A DNA stretch of 64,000 nt from the NCBI RefSeq assembly GCF_031344055.1, contig NZ_JADBEN010000002.1; one strand, given 5' to 3'. This document shows positions 53,135 through 61,959 of the stretch, piece after piece. Each line of letters starts with the position of its first letter. Position 1 is the stretch's first letter. A program made the position numbers and the translations under genes. The notes below the pieces were generated by a model. The model saw only the letters and a program-made list of their open reading frames with translations. It was not told where the DNA came from and did not search any database. This DNA is from Methylobacillus flagellatus_A (lineage in GTDB: Bacteria; Pseudomonadota; Gammaproteobacteria; Burkholderiales; Methylophilaceae).

Positions 53135-54176
53135 ACTGCGGCTGGACATCCGGCAACAAAGGCCATTTGCCCTCAATGCGGCACTGCATTGCCGGGCCGG
53201 CGAGCTGCTGGCCTTGCTAGGTCCGTCAGGCTGCGGCAAATCGACCTTGTTGCGCATGATCGCAGGCTTGCAGCATGCCGAATCTGGCACCATCAGCCTC
53301 AACGGCGACACCTGGTTCAGCGATAGCGTCAAGCTGAAACCCCAGCAACGCCGCATCGGGTATGTCCCGCAGCACTATGGCCTGTTCCCCCACATGACGG
53401 CGCTGCAGAATGTCGCGGCAGCCTTGCACGGCTTGCCCAAGCAGGAGCAGTCGGCACTCGCCAGGGAATGGCTGGAGAAAGTGCAGCTGGGCGCATTTGC
53501 ACAGCATAAGCCAGCCGAGCTTTCCGGCGGCCAGCAGCAGCGCGTTGCGCTGGCGCGCGCCTTGACAGCCCAGCCCAGCATCCTGTTGCTGGACGAGCCT
53601 TTCTCGGCTCTAGACAGCATCACCCGGGATGGCCTGTACCGCGTCCTGGCGATGCTCAAGCCGCAACTCAACATTCCCATGATTCTGGTCACGCACAACC
53701 TCAACGAGGCCCAGCTGCTCGCGGACAAGATTGCCGTGATGGGGCAGGGCTGCATCCTGCAAGAGGGAACTCCAGGCGATGTAGTGAGGCAGCCCTTGAA
53801 CCGTGCTGTGGCCGGATTGATCGGGGTGCGCAACATCTTCTCCGGCACGATAGTACGCACTTCCGGGGCGCGCAGCGTGCTGGCGGTGGGCGACCAGGAG
53901 CTGGAGTTGCAACGCATTCTTCCAGCTGGTACAACCCTGCATTGGTGCCTGCCGCAAGAGGCAATACGCCTGGCAGCATCTACAGGCGTGCCAGGCAGCC
54001 TTGCCGGCAATATCAGCCACCTGGTCCGCCTGGGCGAGCATTGGCTGGTCAGCGTCAGTTTGCCCGGGACAAGCGATATACTGGAATTGCAATGTCCGGC
54101 CACCATTCCGCTGGCTATCCAGCAACCGGTCCGGCTGGCAGTGCGCACTGAGCAAATCCACATTCTCGAGGCCTAG
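53124..54176 (+). CDS. modC: molybdate ABC transporter, ATPase
   Basis: The 350-residue ATPase starts at ATG 53124 (MKSELRLDIRQQRPFALNAA). The Walker A is LLGPSGCGKSTLLRMIAGL, the signature LSGGQQQRVALARALTAQPS, the Walker B ILLLDEPFSALD, and the switch His in ILVTHNLNEA. A C-terminal TOBE/molbindin domain occupies about 240-350 (AVAGLIGVRNIFSGTIVRTS), which lets molybdate control the ATPase. It overlaps the end of modB by 11 bases. A small methyltransferase gene starts 4 bases after its stop. Confidence 0.95.
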   Translation: MKSELRLDIRQQRPFALNAALHCRAGELLALLGPSGCGKSTLLRMIAGLQHAESGTISLNGDTWFSDSVKLKPQQRRIGYVPQHYGLFPHMTALQNVAAALHGLPKQEQSALAREWLEKVQLGAFAQHKPAELSGGQQQRVALARALTAQPSILLLDEPFSALDSITRDGLYRVLAMLKPQLNIPMILVTHNLNEAQLLADKIAVMGQGCILQEGTPGDVVRQPLNRAVAGLIGVRNIFSGTIVRTSGARSVLAVGDQELELQRILPAGTTLHWCLPQEAIRLAASTGVPGSLAGNISHLVRLGEHWLVSVSLPGTSDILELQCPATIPLAIQQPVRLAVRTEQIHILEA

Positions 54177-54180
54177 CTGT

Positions 54181-54714
54181 GTGAACTCCTTAACAATGCA
54201 AGCGTCATGTCCTTCGGCATGGCTGGTAGAACACAGCCATTACATCAAGCCCGGAGGGCGGGTGTTGGACGTGGCCTCCGGCGCCGGACGCAACGCCGTC
54301 TGGCTTGCACGGCAGGGCTTCAGGGTAACCGCAGTGGATCGTGATGCGGCGGCCTTGGCTACATTGAAAAGCCAGGCTCCCGACATTGAGGTGCAGGCAC
54401 GCGACCTCGAGCAAGGCGCTTGGCCTTATGTTGGCGAATACTTCGATGCCATCGTGGTATGCCGCTACCTGTACCGGCCGTTGCTGCCTGTATTGGCGGA
54501 CAGCCTGGCTGCTCAAGGGGTGTTGATCTACGAAACCTTCATGCAGGGACATGAGCAATACGGCCGGCCGAGCAATCCTGATTTTCTCCTGAGAAGCAAC
54601 GAGCTGGCCGACACATTCAAGCCGCTGCTGAGGATAGCGGCTTACGAGGAGGGGTTGTTGCAGCTGCCACCCAACCCTGCAGTATTACAGCGCCTGGTGG
54701 CACTCGCACGATAG
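54181..54714 (+). CDS. small class I SAM-dependent methyltransferase
   Basis: The 177-residue Rossmann methyltransferase has the SAM motif I GGRVLDVASGAGRNAVWLAR, motif II VTAVDRDAAALATLKS and motif IV DAIVVCRYLYRPLLPVLAD. The order and spacing resemble TehB/UbiE-like small methyltransferases. The substrate is unknown. I use the GTG at 54181, preceded by GAGG; an ATG at 54196 is possible. It starts 4 bases after modC on the same strand, so it is co-transcribed with the molybdate operon. A role related to molybdenum uptake is not evident, and it may simply be a passenger. Confidence 0.83.
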   Translation: MNSLTMQASCPSAWLVEHSHYIKPGGRVLDVASGAGRNAVWLARQGFRVTAVDRDAAALATLKSQAPDIEVQARDLEQGAWPYVGEYFDAIVVCRYLYRPLLPVLADSLAAQGVLIYETFMQGHEQYGRPSNPDFLLRSNELADTFKPLLRIAAYEEGLLQLPPNPAVLQRLVALAR

Positions 54715-54723
54715 TTTGCGGCG

Positions 54724-55443
54724 CTACAGCTTGAATCGGCCGAACTTGAACGGGATTACCTTGCCGATGACCTTGAAGCGCTTGGCTTCTTCCGCGGTAT
54801 AGACCTCTGGCGGCAGGTCGCCGTCGTTATCGTTCCTGACCACCACCGTGCCATCCAGGCGCAGCTGTACCCGCTTGATGCGGATGAAATCGTTCTGGCC
54901 GATCACGAACACGGCATTGTCGTCGAAAGAGCGGCAGCGTATATCCACCAGCACCTCGTCCCCGTCATGCATGGAAGGCTCCAGGCTGGTGCCCCTCACC
55001 GTGAATATCTTCAGGTGCTGGTAGGGCGTGTCCAGCTGGCTGCTGGCCGGATTGAAATCGATGCTTTCCACCAAGTACTCTTCAAGCGATTCGTAACGGT
55101 AGTTGGGTTTGTCATATCTCGCCACTCTGCTGGAGGAGACGACGTAATCATTCGCCACATGCGCCTTGGCGCCGGAGCCGGTACTGTAGCGGTGGGGTGC
55201 CGGGCGGCCGTTGGGATATTGCTTATTGATTAATTGCAGCAGTTCCGCCGGGGGATGGTATTTCTTCGTGCGGCCTTTCCTGCCTCTGCTCGCCACTTCG
55301 ATATAGGGCCATTTTTCCGCATTGACGATGACATCCCAACCTTGGCGGGTTCCTGGCTTGCCGGGCAAGCGCAGCTCAGCCAGCTCTTTACATGAAAAAT
55401 ACAGTGATTCGTTCTCGACTTCAGGGGGAGTAGGGATTTTCAT
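54724..55443 (-). CDS. S24 (LexA/phage-repressor-like) regulator with Mu-type N-terminal DNA-binding domain
   Basis: In the 239-residue protein, residues 10-70 (YFSCKELAELRLPGKPGTRQ, GWDVIVNAEKWPY) match the Mu-type winged DNA-binding domain of Mu transposase/repressor-like proteins. The C-terminal half (about 130-225) is an S24 peptidase-like domain. Its serine lies in TVRGTSLEPSMHDGDEVLVD and its lysine in DFIRIKRVQLR, so self-cleavage is possible. This arrangement is typical of phage C-type repressors, yet no other phage gene is near. It is divergent from the orphan GAF-like gene. The 190-base gap contains inverted TTGACAA/TTGTCAA sites, so autoregulation is likely. Confidence 0.82.
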   Translation of the reverse strand: MKIPTPPEVENESLYFSCKELAELRLPGKPGTRQGWDVIVNAEKWPYIEVASRGRKGRTKKYHPPAELLQLINKQYPNGRPAPHRYSTGSGAKAHVANDYVVSSSRVARYDKPNYRYESLEEYLVESIDFNPASSQLDTPYQHLKIFTVRGTSLEPSMHDGDEVLVDIRCRSFDDNAVFVIGQNDFIRIKRVQLRLDGTVVVRNDNDGDLPPEVYTAEEAKRFKVIGKVIPFKFGRFKL

Positions 55444-55464
55444 AAATAAATATTGATTTAATTG

Positions 55465-55507
55465 TTGACAATTGATAATTTCTTATTTACTATAAAATCG
55501 TTGTCAA
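55465..55507 (+). promoter_or_regulatory. promoter overlapped by inverted TTGACAA/TTGTCAA sites
   Basis: Plus strand TTGACA (55465-55470), a 17-base spacer and TACTAT (55488-55493) form a good sigma-70 promoter toward the GAF-like gene. TTGACAA (55465-55471) and TTGTCAA (55501-55507) are inverted copies flanking the -10, a plausible operator for the divergent S24 repressor. Confidence 0.5.
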
Positions 55508-55586
55508 AATTGAATTGAAAGCATCTTCATTTTCGTGATAGCCCAAGCAACTGCGCTGTCGTGCCGAGCCAGCAGCAAGGCGGACA

Positions 55587-56072
55587 GTGTCAATTGATTA
55601 TCATACTCTTGATGAACCTATATGTAACCCATATATGGGGGCTCATGGGTTTGTTTTATTAATTGAGCGATTACAATTAATCAATACGCCGCCCGCATTT
55701 AAAAGCTACCGGCTTCTTCACAGCATCCAGCATATATTTTCGGCTTCGGCTATTTTTACGCACGTCATCGATAAGGGCTATGTATTCCTCCGCGCGCGCT
55801 TGGGCATATCGCTGGAAGAGTCTTTGCAATATGCGGCGCTTTCCTATTCCGTTTCCGTGCATGAAGCATTGAAGCAAGGATGCGATATCCATAGACGCAA
55901 TTACCTTGCTGCACCTATCAGGAACGCTGACGGTCATATCGTCGCCGTCACTACCATGCTGCGGGAAGGAGGGTGCAACTGGCGCCCTGAGGAAATTGCC
56001 TTCTTCCAGCCTGCGTTGGGCTATATCGAGCACCATGTAGCCGAGCATGACGCGGCACCAATTCACGCCTGA
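55587..56072 (+). CDS. orphan protein with GAF-like C-terminal region
   Basis: The product has up to 161 residues from GTG 55587; an ATG at 55635 (MGAHGFVLLIERLQLINTPP) would give 145 residues and may be the true start. The C-terminal half (YLAAPIRNADGHIVAVTTML, then CNWRPEEIAFFQPAL) looks like the end of a GAF sensor domain. No output domain is fused. The DNA is more AT-rich than its neighbours and the gene is driven by a promoter that looks controlled by the divergent S24 regulator. I cannot name a function. Small-molecule sensing is only a guess from the fold resemblance. Confidence 0.55.
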   Translation: MSIDYHTLDEPICNPYMGAHGFVLLIERLQLINTPPAFKSYRLLHSIQHIFSASAIFTHVIDKGYVFLRARLGISLEESLQYAALSYSVSVHEALKQGCDIHRRNYLAAPIRNADGHIVAVTTMLREGGCNWRPEEIAFFQPALGYIEHHVAEHDAAPIHA

Positions 56073-56139
56073 ACTGTCCAACTTGAGCCATCCATGTTTA
56101 ATATATGGCTATCTGTATTAATCCACGGTCAGGACGAAC

Positions 56140-57309
56140 ATGCCTTTTTTTCAATATCATCGCGCCATCATCATGGCGCCCGTCATGTTGTTGCTGTCAT
56201 CCCAGGCATGGGCTGAAGAGCAGTGGTTGGTTGTCGCACAGGGGGAAACAATCAGCATTGGCCAACCTGTGTCATTCCAGGTGGTCAAGCCACAGAACAT
56301 CCCCGCATGGCCTGCCAGCATGCGCTTGAAGCTTTCAGGCGCCGGCGTCAGCGATGAAATCGAGCTGACGGCGCAGGACGGCAATAGCAACCAAGTCAGC
56401 AAGGTGTATAGCGGCACCCCGCGGCAGGATTTCGTCGGCGTGGTGCGCGCGGCCTTGATCGAGCAATCCTCCAATACCGTGCTGCTGGTCGCCAGCAATG
56501 AAAATGTGGCCGCTGCAATTGAGCCCCAGGTGGCGGCGGAGCCTGCGGCAAGCAGCAATGCCGCGCCGCAAGTCGTCATCGCTGCGCCTGACGACGAACC
56601 GGCATTGAGCCCCGAGGAGCCGCTCTACTTCCTGTTCGGCAATGGGGATGACCATGGCGCGGATGCGCGCTTCCAGATCAGCTTCAAATACCGACCGTTC
56701 GAGCCTAAGGGCTCCGTGGCGCAATATGCGCCGTTCCTGAGCAACCTCTACTTCAGCTATACGCAGACCACCTTGTGGGATATCGGCGGGGATTCCAGCC
56801 CGTTCCGCGATACCAGCTACCGGCCCGGGCTGTTCTACCGTTGGGCGGGCAGCTCTAAGGGGCTGTTCCCCGACAGTTGGCGCATTGGCATAGAGCACGA
56901 GTCGAACGGGCAGGGCGGGGTGGATTCGCGCTCGCTTAATACCGCCTATGTGCGCCCGAGCTGGCACCTCGATTTTGCCAATGGCCGCCGCTTGACGTTC
57001 TCCCCCAAAATCTATGCCTACATCGACAAGGACGAGAATCCCGATATCCAGCATTATCGCGGTTATGCGGACTGGCAATTGCGCTACGGCCGCGAGGACG
57101 GGCTGATGGTCACCGGGCTTTACCGGCAGGGCACGAAAGGTTATGCGACGGGGCAGCTGGACATAACCTATCCCTTGAGCGACCGCATCCTGTCGCGCAC
57201 TGGCACCTTTGCCCACCTGCAGATTTTCTCCGGATACGGCGAGACCCTGCTTGATTACGACAAGGACAGGGACACCCAGATCAGGTTGGGGATTTCCGTG
57301 ACGCGGTAG
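56140..57309 (+). CDS. pldA: outer-membrane phospholipase A
   Basis: OMPLA is a 12-strand outer-membrane barrel that removes mislocalised phospholipids. The 389-residue product has a signal peptide (MAPVMLLLSSQAWA). An N-terminal extension to about residue 160 is Ala/Pro-rich at its end. The barrel begins at LYFLFGNGDDHG. The catalytic His-Ser pair is in RIGIEHESNGQGG. The C-terminal family motif is IFSGYGETLLDYDKDRDTQI, with Asp-Tyr-Asp where E. coli has Asp-Tyr-Asn. The His-Ser-Asn triad therefore may be altered at its third position only if this Asp aligns with the usual Asn. A terminator follows directly. Confidence 0.9.
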   Translation: MPFFQYHRAIIMAPVMLLLSSQAWAEEQWLVVAQGETISIGQPVSFQVVKPQNIPAWPASMRLKLSGAGVSDEIELTAQDGNSNQVSKVYSGTPRQDFVGVVRAALIEQSSNTVLLVASNENVAAAIEPQVAAEPAASSNAAPQVVIAAPDDEPALSPEEPLYFLFGNGDDHGADARFQISFKYRPFEPKGSVAQYAPFLSNLYFSYTQTTLWDIGGDSSPFRDTSYRPGLFYRWAGSSKGLFPDSWRIGIEHESNGQGGVDSRSLNTAYVRPSWHLDFANGRRLTFSPKIYAYIDKDENPDIQHYRGYADWQLRYGREDGLMVTGLYRQGTKGYATGQLDITYPLSDRILSRTGTFAHLQIFSGYGETLLDYDKDRDTQIRLGISVTR

Positions 57310-57322
57310 GGTGTAAGGCAAT

Positions 57323-57350
57323 AAAAAACCCAGCGGATGCTGGGTTTTTT
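57323..57350 (+). terminator. intrinsic terminator after pldA
   Basis: A 12-bp stem (AAAAAACCCAGC at 57323-57334 with GCTGGGTTTTTT at 57339-57350) has a GGAT loop and a T-run. It may also end the tRNA transcript arriving from the other strand, since the A-run gives T's there. Confidence 0.9.
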
Positions 57351-57354
57351 ATGC

Positions 57355-57430
57355 TGGCGTCCCCACGGGGATTCGAACCCCGGTTACCGCCGTGAAAGGG
57401 CGATGTCCTAGGCCTCTAGACGATGGGGAC
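57355..57430 (-). tRNA. tRNA-Glu (anticodon TTC)
   Basis: Read on the minus strand, the 76-base gene starts GTCCCCATCGTCTAGAGG and ends with encoded CCA. The acceptor stem GTCCCC pairs with GGGGAC. The anticodon arm is CGCCCTTTCACGGCG with anticodon TTC, and the T arm contains GGTTCGAATCC. It is 40 bases from tRNA-Ala on the same strand, so the two are probably processed from one transcript. Its U34 is a substrate of mnmC in this window. Confidence 0.97.
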
Positions 57431-57470
57431 TTCATCGTCAGACGCCCGGCATCATCCGGGCATCTATTTT

Positions 57471-57546
<76 letters not shown>

Positions 57547-57620
57547 GAAAAAGAGCCGCTATATTAATGATCCAGGCCATGCCTGTCAACGCTTCTAGCC
57601 CAATTAATTCAAATAAAGCG

Positions 57621-59909
57621 CTATTTATTCTTGAACAGGCGCTTGATGGCTTTGCGGCCCACGCGTTTTTTCATGCCCACTTTGAAATCGTACAGGTGAA
57701 AGGGCAGGCGCTGGCGCCAGCCGAACTCCTGCTTCATGGTTTTTAGGTACATGCCGACCAGTTGCTCGCGGCTATGCCAGGGCAGCTTGACGCATACGCG
57801 CGTGAGGTCTGAAAGCCGCTTGGACAAAGGGATGCCATGATTGAAGAAATGGGCGCGGTTGGTATCGATGAGCGAGAATGCGAGCTGGCCATCTTCAAGC
57901 TTGGTGACCAGGATGTTGCCGCCGGAAAGGTCGCGGAAAAATACGCCCCTATCGTGCATGTTGAGCAGGTAGCGTGTCAGTTGCGGATAGATTTGCTCGG
58001 CAGTGATGCCGTCGTATGAGGTTTCGCCATTGTGGAAGGCAATAAAGATGTCGCGGATGGAAAAGTCGGTGCGGACGAATTCGCAAATATAGTAATTCTG
58101 CAGCAGGGAGCGGTCGCCGTGTTTCTCGAAATAGGCGATCGGCGCTGCCGCCTCAACGCCGCGGCGCAGCAGTTCGTTGGTGCCGTTCCAGCTGCGCTTG
58201 GCTTTCGAGAGCTTGAACTGGTCGAGCACTTTCTTGTGCACATGCATCTTGACCGGCTGCTTCACCACGAGCTTGCGGGCAGGGTCGCGCGGGTCCGCTA
58301 TGGTCCAGATCGCGTTGCGCGCCTTGCGCAGGATGGCTTCCTTGGGCGGCTTGCCCAGCCGGGATGGGTGAAGCGCCTGGCTGAGCAGGGCTGCCTCCTC
58401 GGCGCTGCCCGCGACCAGGATGCCGCGCCATTCATCATCCTGGTAGGCATGATGCTGCCTGTCTTCACCCTGTTCCCCGTGCCGTTGGATCGACAGGTTC
58501 GCAAACAGGCCTTTTTCCGTTTTCAAGGTGGTGTTCCTTCCTGCTGGCCATGTGATATAGATCGGCGACTCGCTGGCGAGGCCGGGACTTGTCGCCAGCT
58601 GTACCCCCTCGCGGCTGGTGTATCGGGCATGCTGCAAGTCATCCAGTTGGTAATGGTCGGCCAGCACGGCGCCCTTGCCATTGGTGGTCCAGACCGCATG
58701 CACCAGGGTCTGGCTGTCCTTGAAGGCATGAATTTCCACGCCGTGGCTGCTGCGCAGCGCTCCCAGGTAATGCCTCCCCGGTATCAAGCGCACGAAGGCC
58801 TGCATAGTGTAGAAGCTCGGGCGCGGCCGGAACTGCTGGATATCGCCCGTGACGCTGGCATAGTGGGTGATGCGTTCCAGTGCCGGGTAGCTGTCGCTGC
58901 CGTCGTCGATCAAACCCTCTCTGTGGCAGATCAACGGCCCCCAAAACGCCCGACGCAATGCCCCGGATGCCGCGCACAAAATCATGTAGCGGGCAAGATA
59001 GTCCGCCTGTTTCTGCTCGCCATCCGGCAACAGACGCAGGATGCGCGGCAAGGTCCAGAAAGCGGAGGGCGACATGACTTCGCGCACGCCGTAATCGGCC
59101 GTGATCTTATGCAGCAGGCGCGCCTTTTTCACCAGGTTGAACTTGAGCGCGGTGGCTTGCCGGTATTTCAGAATGCGGTGGTCGAAGCGCTCCGGCTCGG
59201 TCGAGCGTTCGCTGAACAGGTTGTTCGTATGGACATCCGGCAGTTGGCCGCGCTGCTTAAAGATTTCCAGCAGGCCGATATTGTACAGTGGTTCAAAATC
59301 GCTGATATTCGGCCCGGCAAGCGTGATGTTGCGTTGCTTGACTTCGCGGTAGGCAATTTCCCAGGCCTTGAGGAACCCTTGCGGCGTATAGCCGGCCCAG
59401 CGCTTGCGGTTGACTGTCGAGCCGATCTCGACCATGGATACGCGGCTGCCGTAGCGATTCAGCACTTGTTGCAGGAATGCCTGCCAGGCCTGCTGGGCTG
59501 TCGCTTGCTCCATGGCGATGGCGGCCTCGAATGGCTGCACCAGGTGCAGCATGACGCTGAACCCCTTGTCGAGCAACGTCTCGAGCAAGCGTGCTGCATC
59601 ATGCTCAAGGTCACCATAGCCGAAGTCCAGCCTGACCTGGCGCAGGCCTAATTCCTCAAGGCGGGCAATCACGTAATCATCCACCTCGGGATTGCCCGAG
59701 GTGGCGACCCCGACCCCGGCGAAATCTACCGGCACGTCATGGGCGGCAGGGGGGAGGTGGCTGTCCGGCACCATCATCTTGCCCTTGAGGATATACGCGA
59801 GCCCTTTGCGTATGATCTCCCACGTCAGCATGGATGGCTGGGGCAATTGCGTCTTGGGCCCGGTGGGCTGGATGTATCCCTGGATGGGCGTTTTCTCTAT
59901 CGTGTCCAT
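57621..59909 (-). CDS. fusion of TIM-barrel glycosidase-like domain and InaA/WaaP-like kinase domain
   Basis: The 762-residue cytosolic-looking protein has no signal peptide. Residues about 60-420 form a beta/alpha barrel-like region related to clan GH-A glycosidases (LRQVRLDFGYGD, MVEIGSTVNRKRWAGYTPQG). In the EIG-x-x-N segment (161-167) the usual Asn-Glu acid/base pair reads Ser-Thr, so glycosidase activity is doubtful. Residues about 530-745 form a kinase-like domain: KLVVKQPVKMHVHKKV, the catalytic loop DRGVFFRDLSGGNILV with Asp at about 660, and metal Asp in SLIDTNRAHF at about 682. It is related to LPS core kinases. It starts 5 bases after an LtaS-like gene, so the pair probably decorates LPS or another glycan. 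Confidence 0.75.
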   Translation of the reverse strand: MDTIEKTPIQGYIQPTGPKTQLPQPSMLTWEIIRKGLAYILKGKMMVPDSHLPPAAHDVPVDFAGVGVATSGNPEVDDYVIARLEELGLRQVRLDFGYGDLEHDAARLLETLLDKGFSVMLHLVQPFEAAIAMEQATAQQAWQAFLQQVLNRYGSRVSMVEIGSTVNRKRWAGYTPQGFLKAWEIAYREVKQRNITLAGPNISDFEPLYNIGLLEIFKQRGQLPDVHTNNLFSERSTEPERFDHRILKYRQATALKFNLVKKARLLHKITADYGVREVMSPSAFWTLPRILRLLPDGEQKQADYLARYMILCAASGALRRAFWGPLICHREGLIDDGSDSYPALERITHYASVTGDIQQFRPRPSFYTMQAFVRLIPGRHYLGALRSSHGVEIHAFKDSQTLVHAVWTTNGKGAVLADHYQLDDLQHARYTSREGVQLATSPGLASESPIYITWPAGRNTTLKTEKGLFANLSIQRHGEQGEDRQHHAYQDDEWRGILVAGSAEEAALLSQALHPSRLGKPPKEAILRKARNAIWTIADPRDPARKLVVKQPVKMHVHKKVLDQFKLSKAKRSWNGTNELLRRGVEAAAPIAYFEKHGDRSLLQNYYICEFVRTDFSIRDIFIAFHNGETSYDGITAEQIYPQLTRYLLNMHDRGVFFRDLSGGNILVTKLEDGQLAFSLIDTNRAHFFNHGIPLSKRLSDLTRVCVKLPWHSREQLVGMYLKTMKQEFGWRQRLPFHLYDFKVGMKKRVGRKAIKRLFKNK

Positions 59910-59914
59910 ACGCT

Positions 59915-61927
59915 TTATTGGGGCTTACTTTCTTGAGGCAGCATGTGATAAAGGCGTTCGCGGTACAGCAGCGACGGCAGCAGGGAGTTCGCCAACGCCC
60001 GCGCCTCGAACTCCGTCCGGTCCGCGGCAGGCTGCGCCTGGTTGAACTTCTTTGTCTTGACGTCCCAGGTGCCGTGCGCAGGCTCCTTGCCGGGGCGCAG
60101 CACCACCACCTGGTTTCCTTCCATCCAAGCGAAGTTGTTCTCGAACTGCATCATGGCGCGGCCGGGCTGGTCGCCGTCGCCATGACTCAAGTCCCGCCCC
60201 GTCATCGGGTGTTGCGCCTTGATGCCCATGAGGGAAAGCGCGGTCACCGGCAGGTCGATCTGGCTTGCCACGGTCTGTATGCGGCGCGGCTCGATATCCG
60301 CGCCCAGGATCAGCGCCGGGATATGGAAGTGGTTGATGGGCACCATGTCGTGCCCATGGACGCGGATATCGTGGTCTGCGACCACGATGAACAAGGTGTC
60401 TTTCCAGTAATCGCTCTTCTGCGCCTTGGCAAAGAATTGCCCGAGCGCGTAGTCGGCATATTTCACCGCGTTGTTGTCGGTCGCCTTGACCGGGTCGTAA
60501 AGTTCTATGCGGCCGTCGGGAAACTCGAACGGCGCATGGTTGGACGAAGTGAAGATCAGCGTGAAAAAGGGTTTGCCGCTGGCGTGGCTGGCCATGATCT
60601 CGTCATGCGCCTTGTTGAACAGGTCTTCGTCCGAAACGCCCCAGCTGCCGACGAATATCGGATTTTCATAACTATCGTCGTCCTGCTCGCGCTGGAACCC
60701 GTTGCCCATGAAGAATCCCACCATGTTGTCGAAGTGTGACTCGCCGCCGTAGATGAACTCAGTGCTGTAGCCTTGCTGTTCCAGCAGGGAAGCCAGTGTG
60801 AAAAAGTTGCGCTGCGACAGGGATAGCTTGACGACGCTTTGCGCCGGCGTCGGCTGGAAACCCGTGACGACCGCCTCGATGCCGCGTACGGAACGCGTGC
60901 CCGTCGCATACATCTGCTCGAACCACCAGCCTTGCTCCTTGAGCTTTTCGAGGTTGGGGGTCACGGGCGTCCCTCCCAGAGATTCGACGAAGGTCGCGCC
61001 CAGGCTTTCCTCAAGGATGATGACCAGATTGAGCGGACGCTCACGCGTGCGTGACGGCGTCAGCTGCGACAGGGTGGGCAAGCCAGGATGCTCCACGGGG
61101 GAAAAGCTCTCATCGAACCTCGCGCGGGTTTCCCTCACGATACGGTAGATTTCCTCATCGGGAAGAACGCCATATATCTCGCTCGACTTGTTTTCATGCT
61201 TGAGGCTGTATACCGCATGGATGAGCGACCAGGAGGAGTTCAGGATCACGCTGTTGACCATGGGGTCCGTCGTGCGCGAAAACATGGCCGGATTGGCCGG
61301 GCGGTGGCTGACCGTGCCGCGTACTACCAGGGCTGCAACGATAAAAATGAGGGGCCAGCTCAGCCATACGGCCCAGTCCCTCCAACGCGGTTGCTGCTTA
61401 AGCCAGGGATGCATCAGCCAGTCCATGGCCAAGGCTGCGAGGAACGTGCCGATGACGCCGGCGAACAGGTGTATCCTGAAGCCGTTCCACAGCATGGACC
61501 ATACTTCATTGGGATATTTGAGGTATTCCACGAACAGCCGGTTGGGACGCGCATCGTATTCGCCGATGAAGCCAGGAGCGGCAAGTTCCAACAGTATCGC
61601 CAGGCTGACGCAGAGCACTACCCAGAAGTAGCTGAAGCCGCGCCACACGCGCCAGAACCTGCCGATGGCGAGCAAAGGCGCCAGCAACAGCGCGGGCAGC
61701 CACATCAAGCCGATCTGAATGCTGTCCACGCGCAAACCGTTCAGCATGACTTCCTGCCAGCTGGAGACGGCCGTTACCCGGTCGTACTGCCAAGCGACCA
61801 GGCCTGCCCGGGAGAGGCTGAAGATGAGGAAGCTGACCAATGTCATGACCAGCAGGGGCGCGTAGGGGCCGAACCTGCCTGCCAGTGTCCAGAGTGAGCT
61901 GCGGCTACGTTCCAGCAAACCGACCAT
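59915..61927 (-). CDS. LTA-synthase-like membrane phosphotransferase (sulfatase fold)
   Basis: The 670-residue inner-membrane protein has five N-terminal transmembrane helices (for example PYAPLLVMTLVSFLIFSLSR and WLPALLLAPLLAI) and a large periplasmic alkaline-phosphatase-like domain (about 285-600). Metal and nucleophile motifs are NLVIILEESLGATFVESLGG (Glu), MYATGTRSVRGIEAVVTGF (catalytic Thr), HFDNMVGFFMGNGF and IVVADHDIRVHGHDM. Such enzymes move phosphoglycerol or phosphoethanolamine from phospholipid to a glycan or lipid. In Gram-negatives the target is LPS, OPG or capsule. It is the upstream gene of a two-gene unit with the barrel-kinase fusion (5-base gap). Periplasmic beta-glucans made by the GH17/GT2 genes are another possible acceptor. 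Confidence 0.85.
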   Translation of the reverse strand: MVGLLERSRSSLWTLAGRFGPYAPLLVMTLVSFLIFSLSRAGLVAWQYDRVTAVSSWQEVMLNGLRVDSIQIGLMWLPALLLAPLLAIGRFWRVWRGFSYFWVVLCVSLAILLELAAPGFIGEYDARPNRLFVEYLKYPNEVWSMLWNGFRIHLFAGVIGTFLAALAMDWLMHPWLKQQPRWRDWAVWLSWPLIFIVAALVVRGTVSHRPANPAMFSRTTDPMVNSVILNSSWSLIHAVYSLKHENKSSEIYGVLPDEEIYRIVRETRARFDESFSPVEHPGLPTLSQLTPSRTRERPLNLVIILEESLGATFVESLGGTPVTPNLEKLKEQGWWFEQMYATGTRSVRGIEAVVTGFQPTPAQSVVKLSLSQRNFFTLASLLEQQGYSTEFIYGGESHFDNMVGFFMGNGFQREQDDDSYENPIFVGSWGVSDEDLFNKAHDEIMASHASGKPFFTLIFTSSNHAPFEFPDGRIELYDPVKATDNNAVKYADYALGQFFAKAQKSDYWKDTLFIVVADHDIRVHGHDMVPINHFHIPALILGADIEPRRIQTVASQIDLPVTALSLMGIKAQHPMTGRDLSHGDGDQPGRAMMQFENNFAWMEGNQVVVLRPGKEPAHGTWDVKTKKFNQAQPAADRTEFEARALANSLLPSLLYRERLYHMLPQESKPQ

Positions 61928-61959
61928 GTGATGACGACTTTCGTTAATTGATGGAATGT

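Noticed and set aside
54724..56072. Prophage remnant
   Set aside because: Only the repressor looks phage-like; there is no integrase, structural gene, att repeat or interrupted gene. The neighbours tRNA-Glu and tRNA-Ala are intact without duplicated 3' ends.
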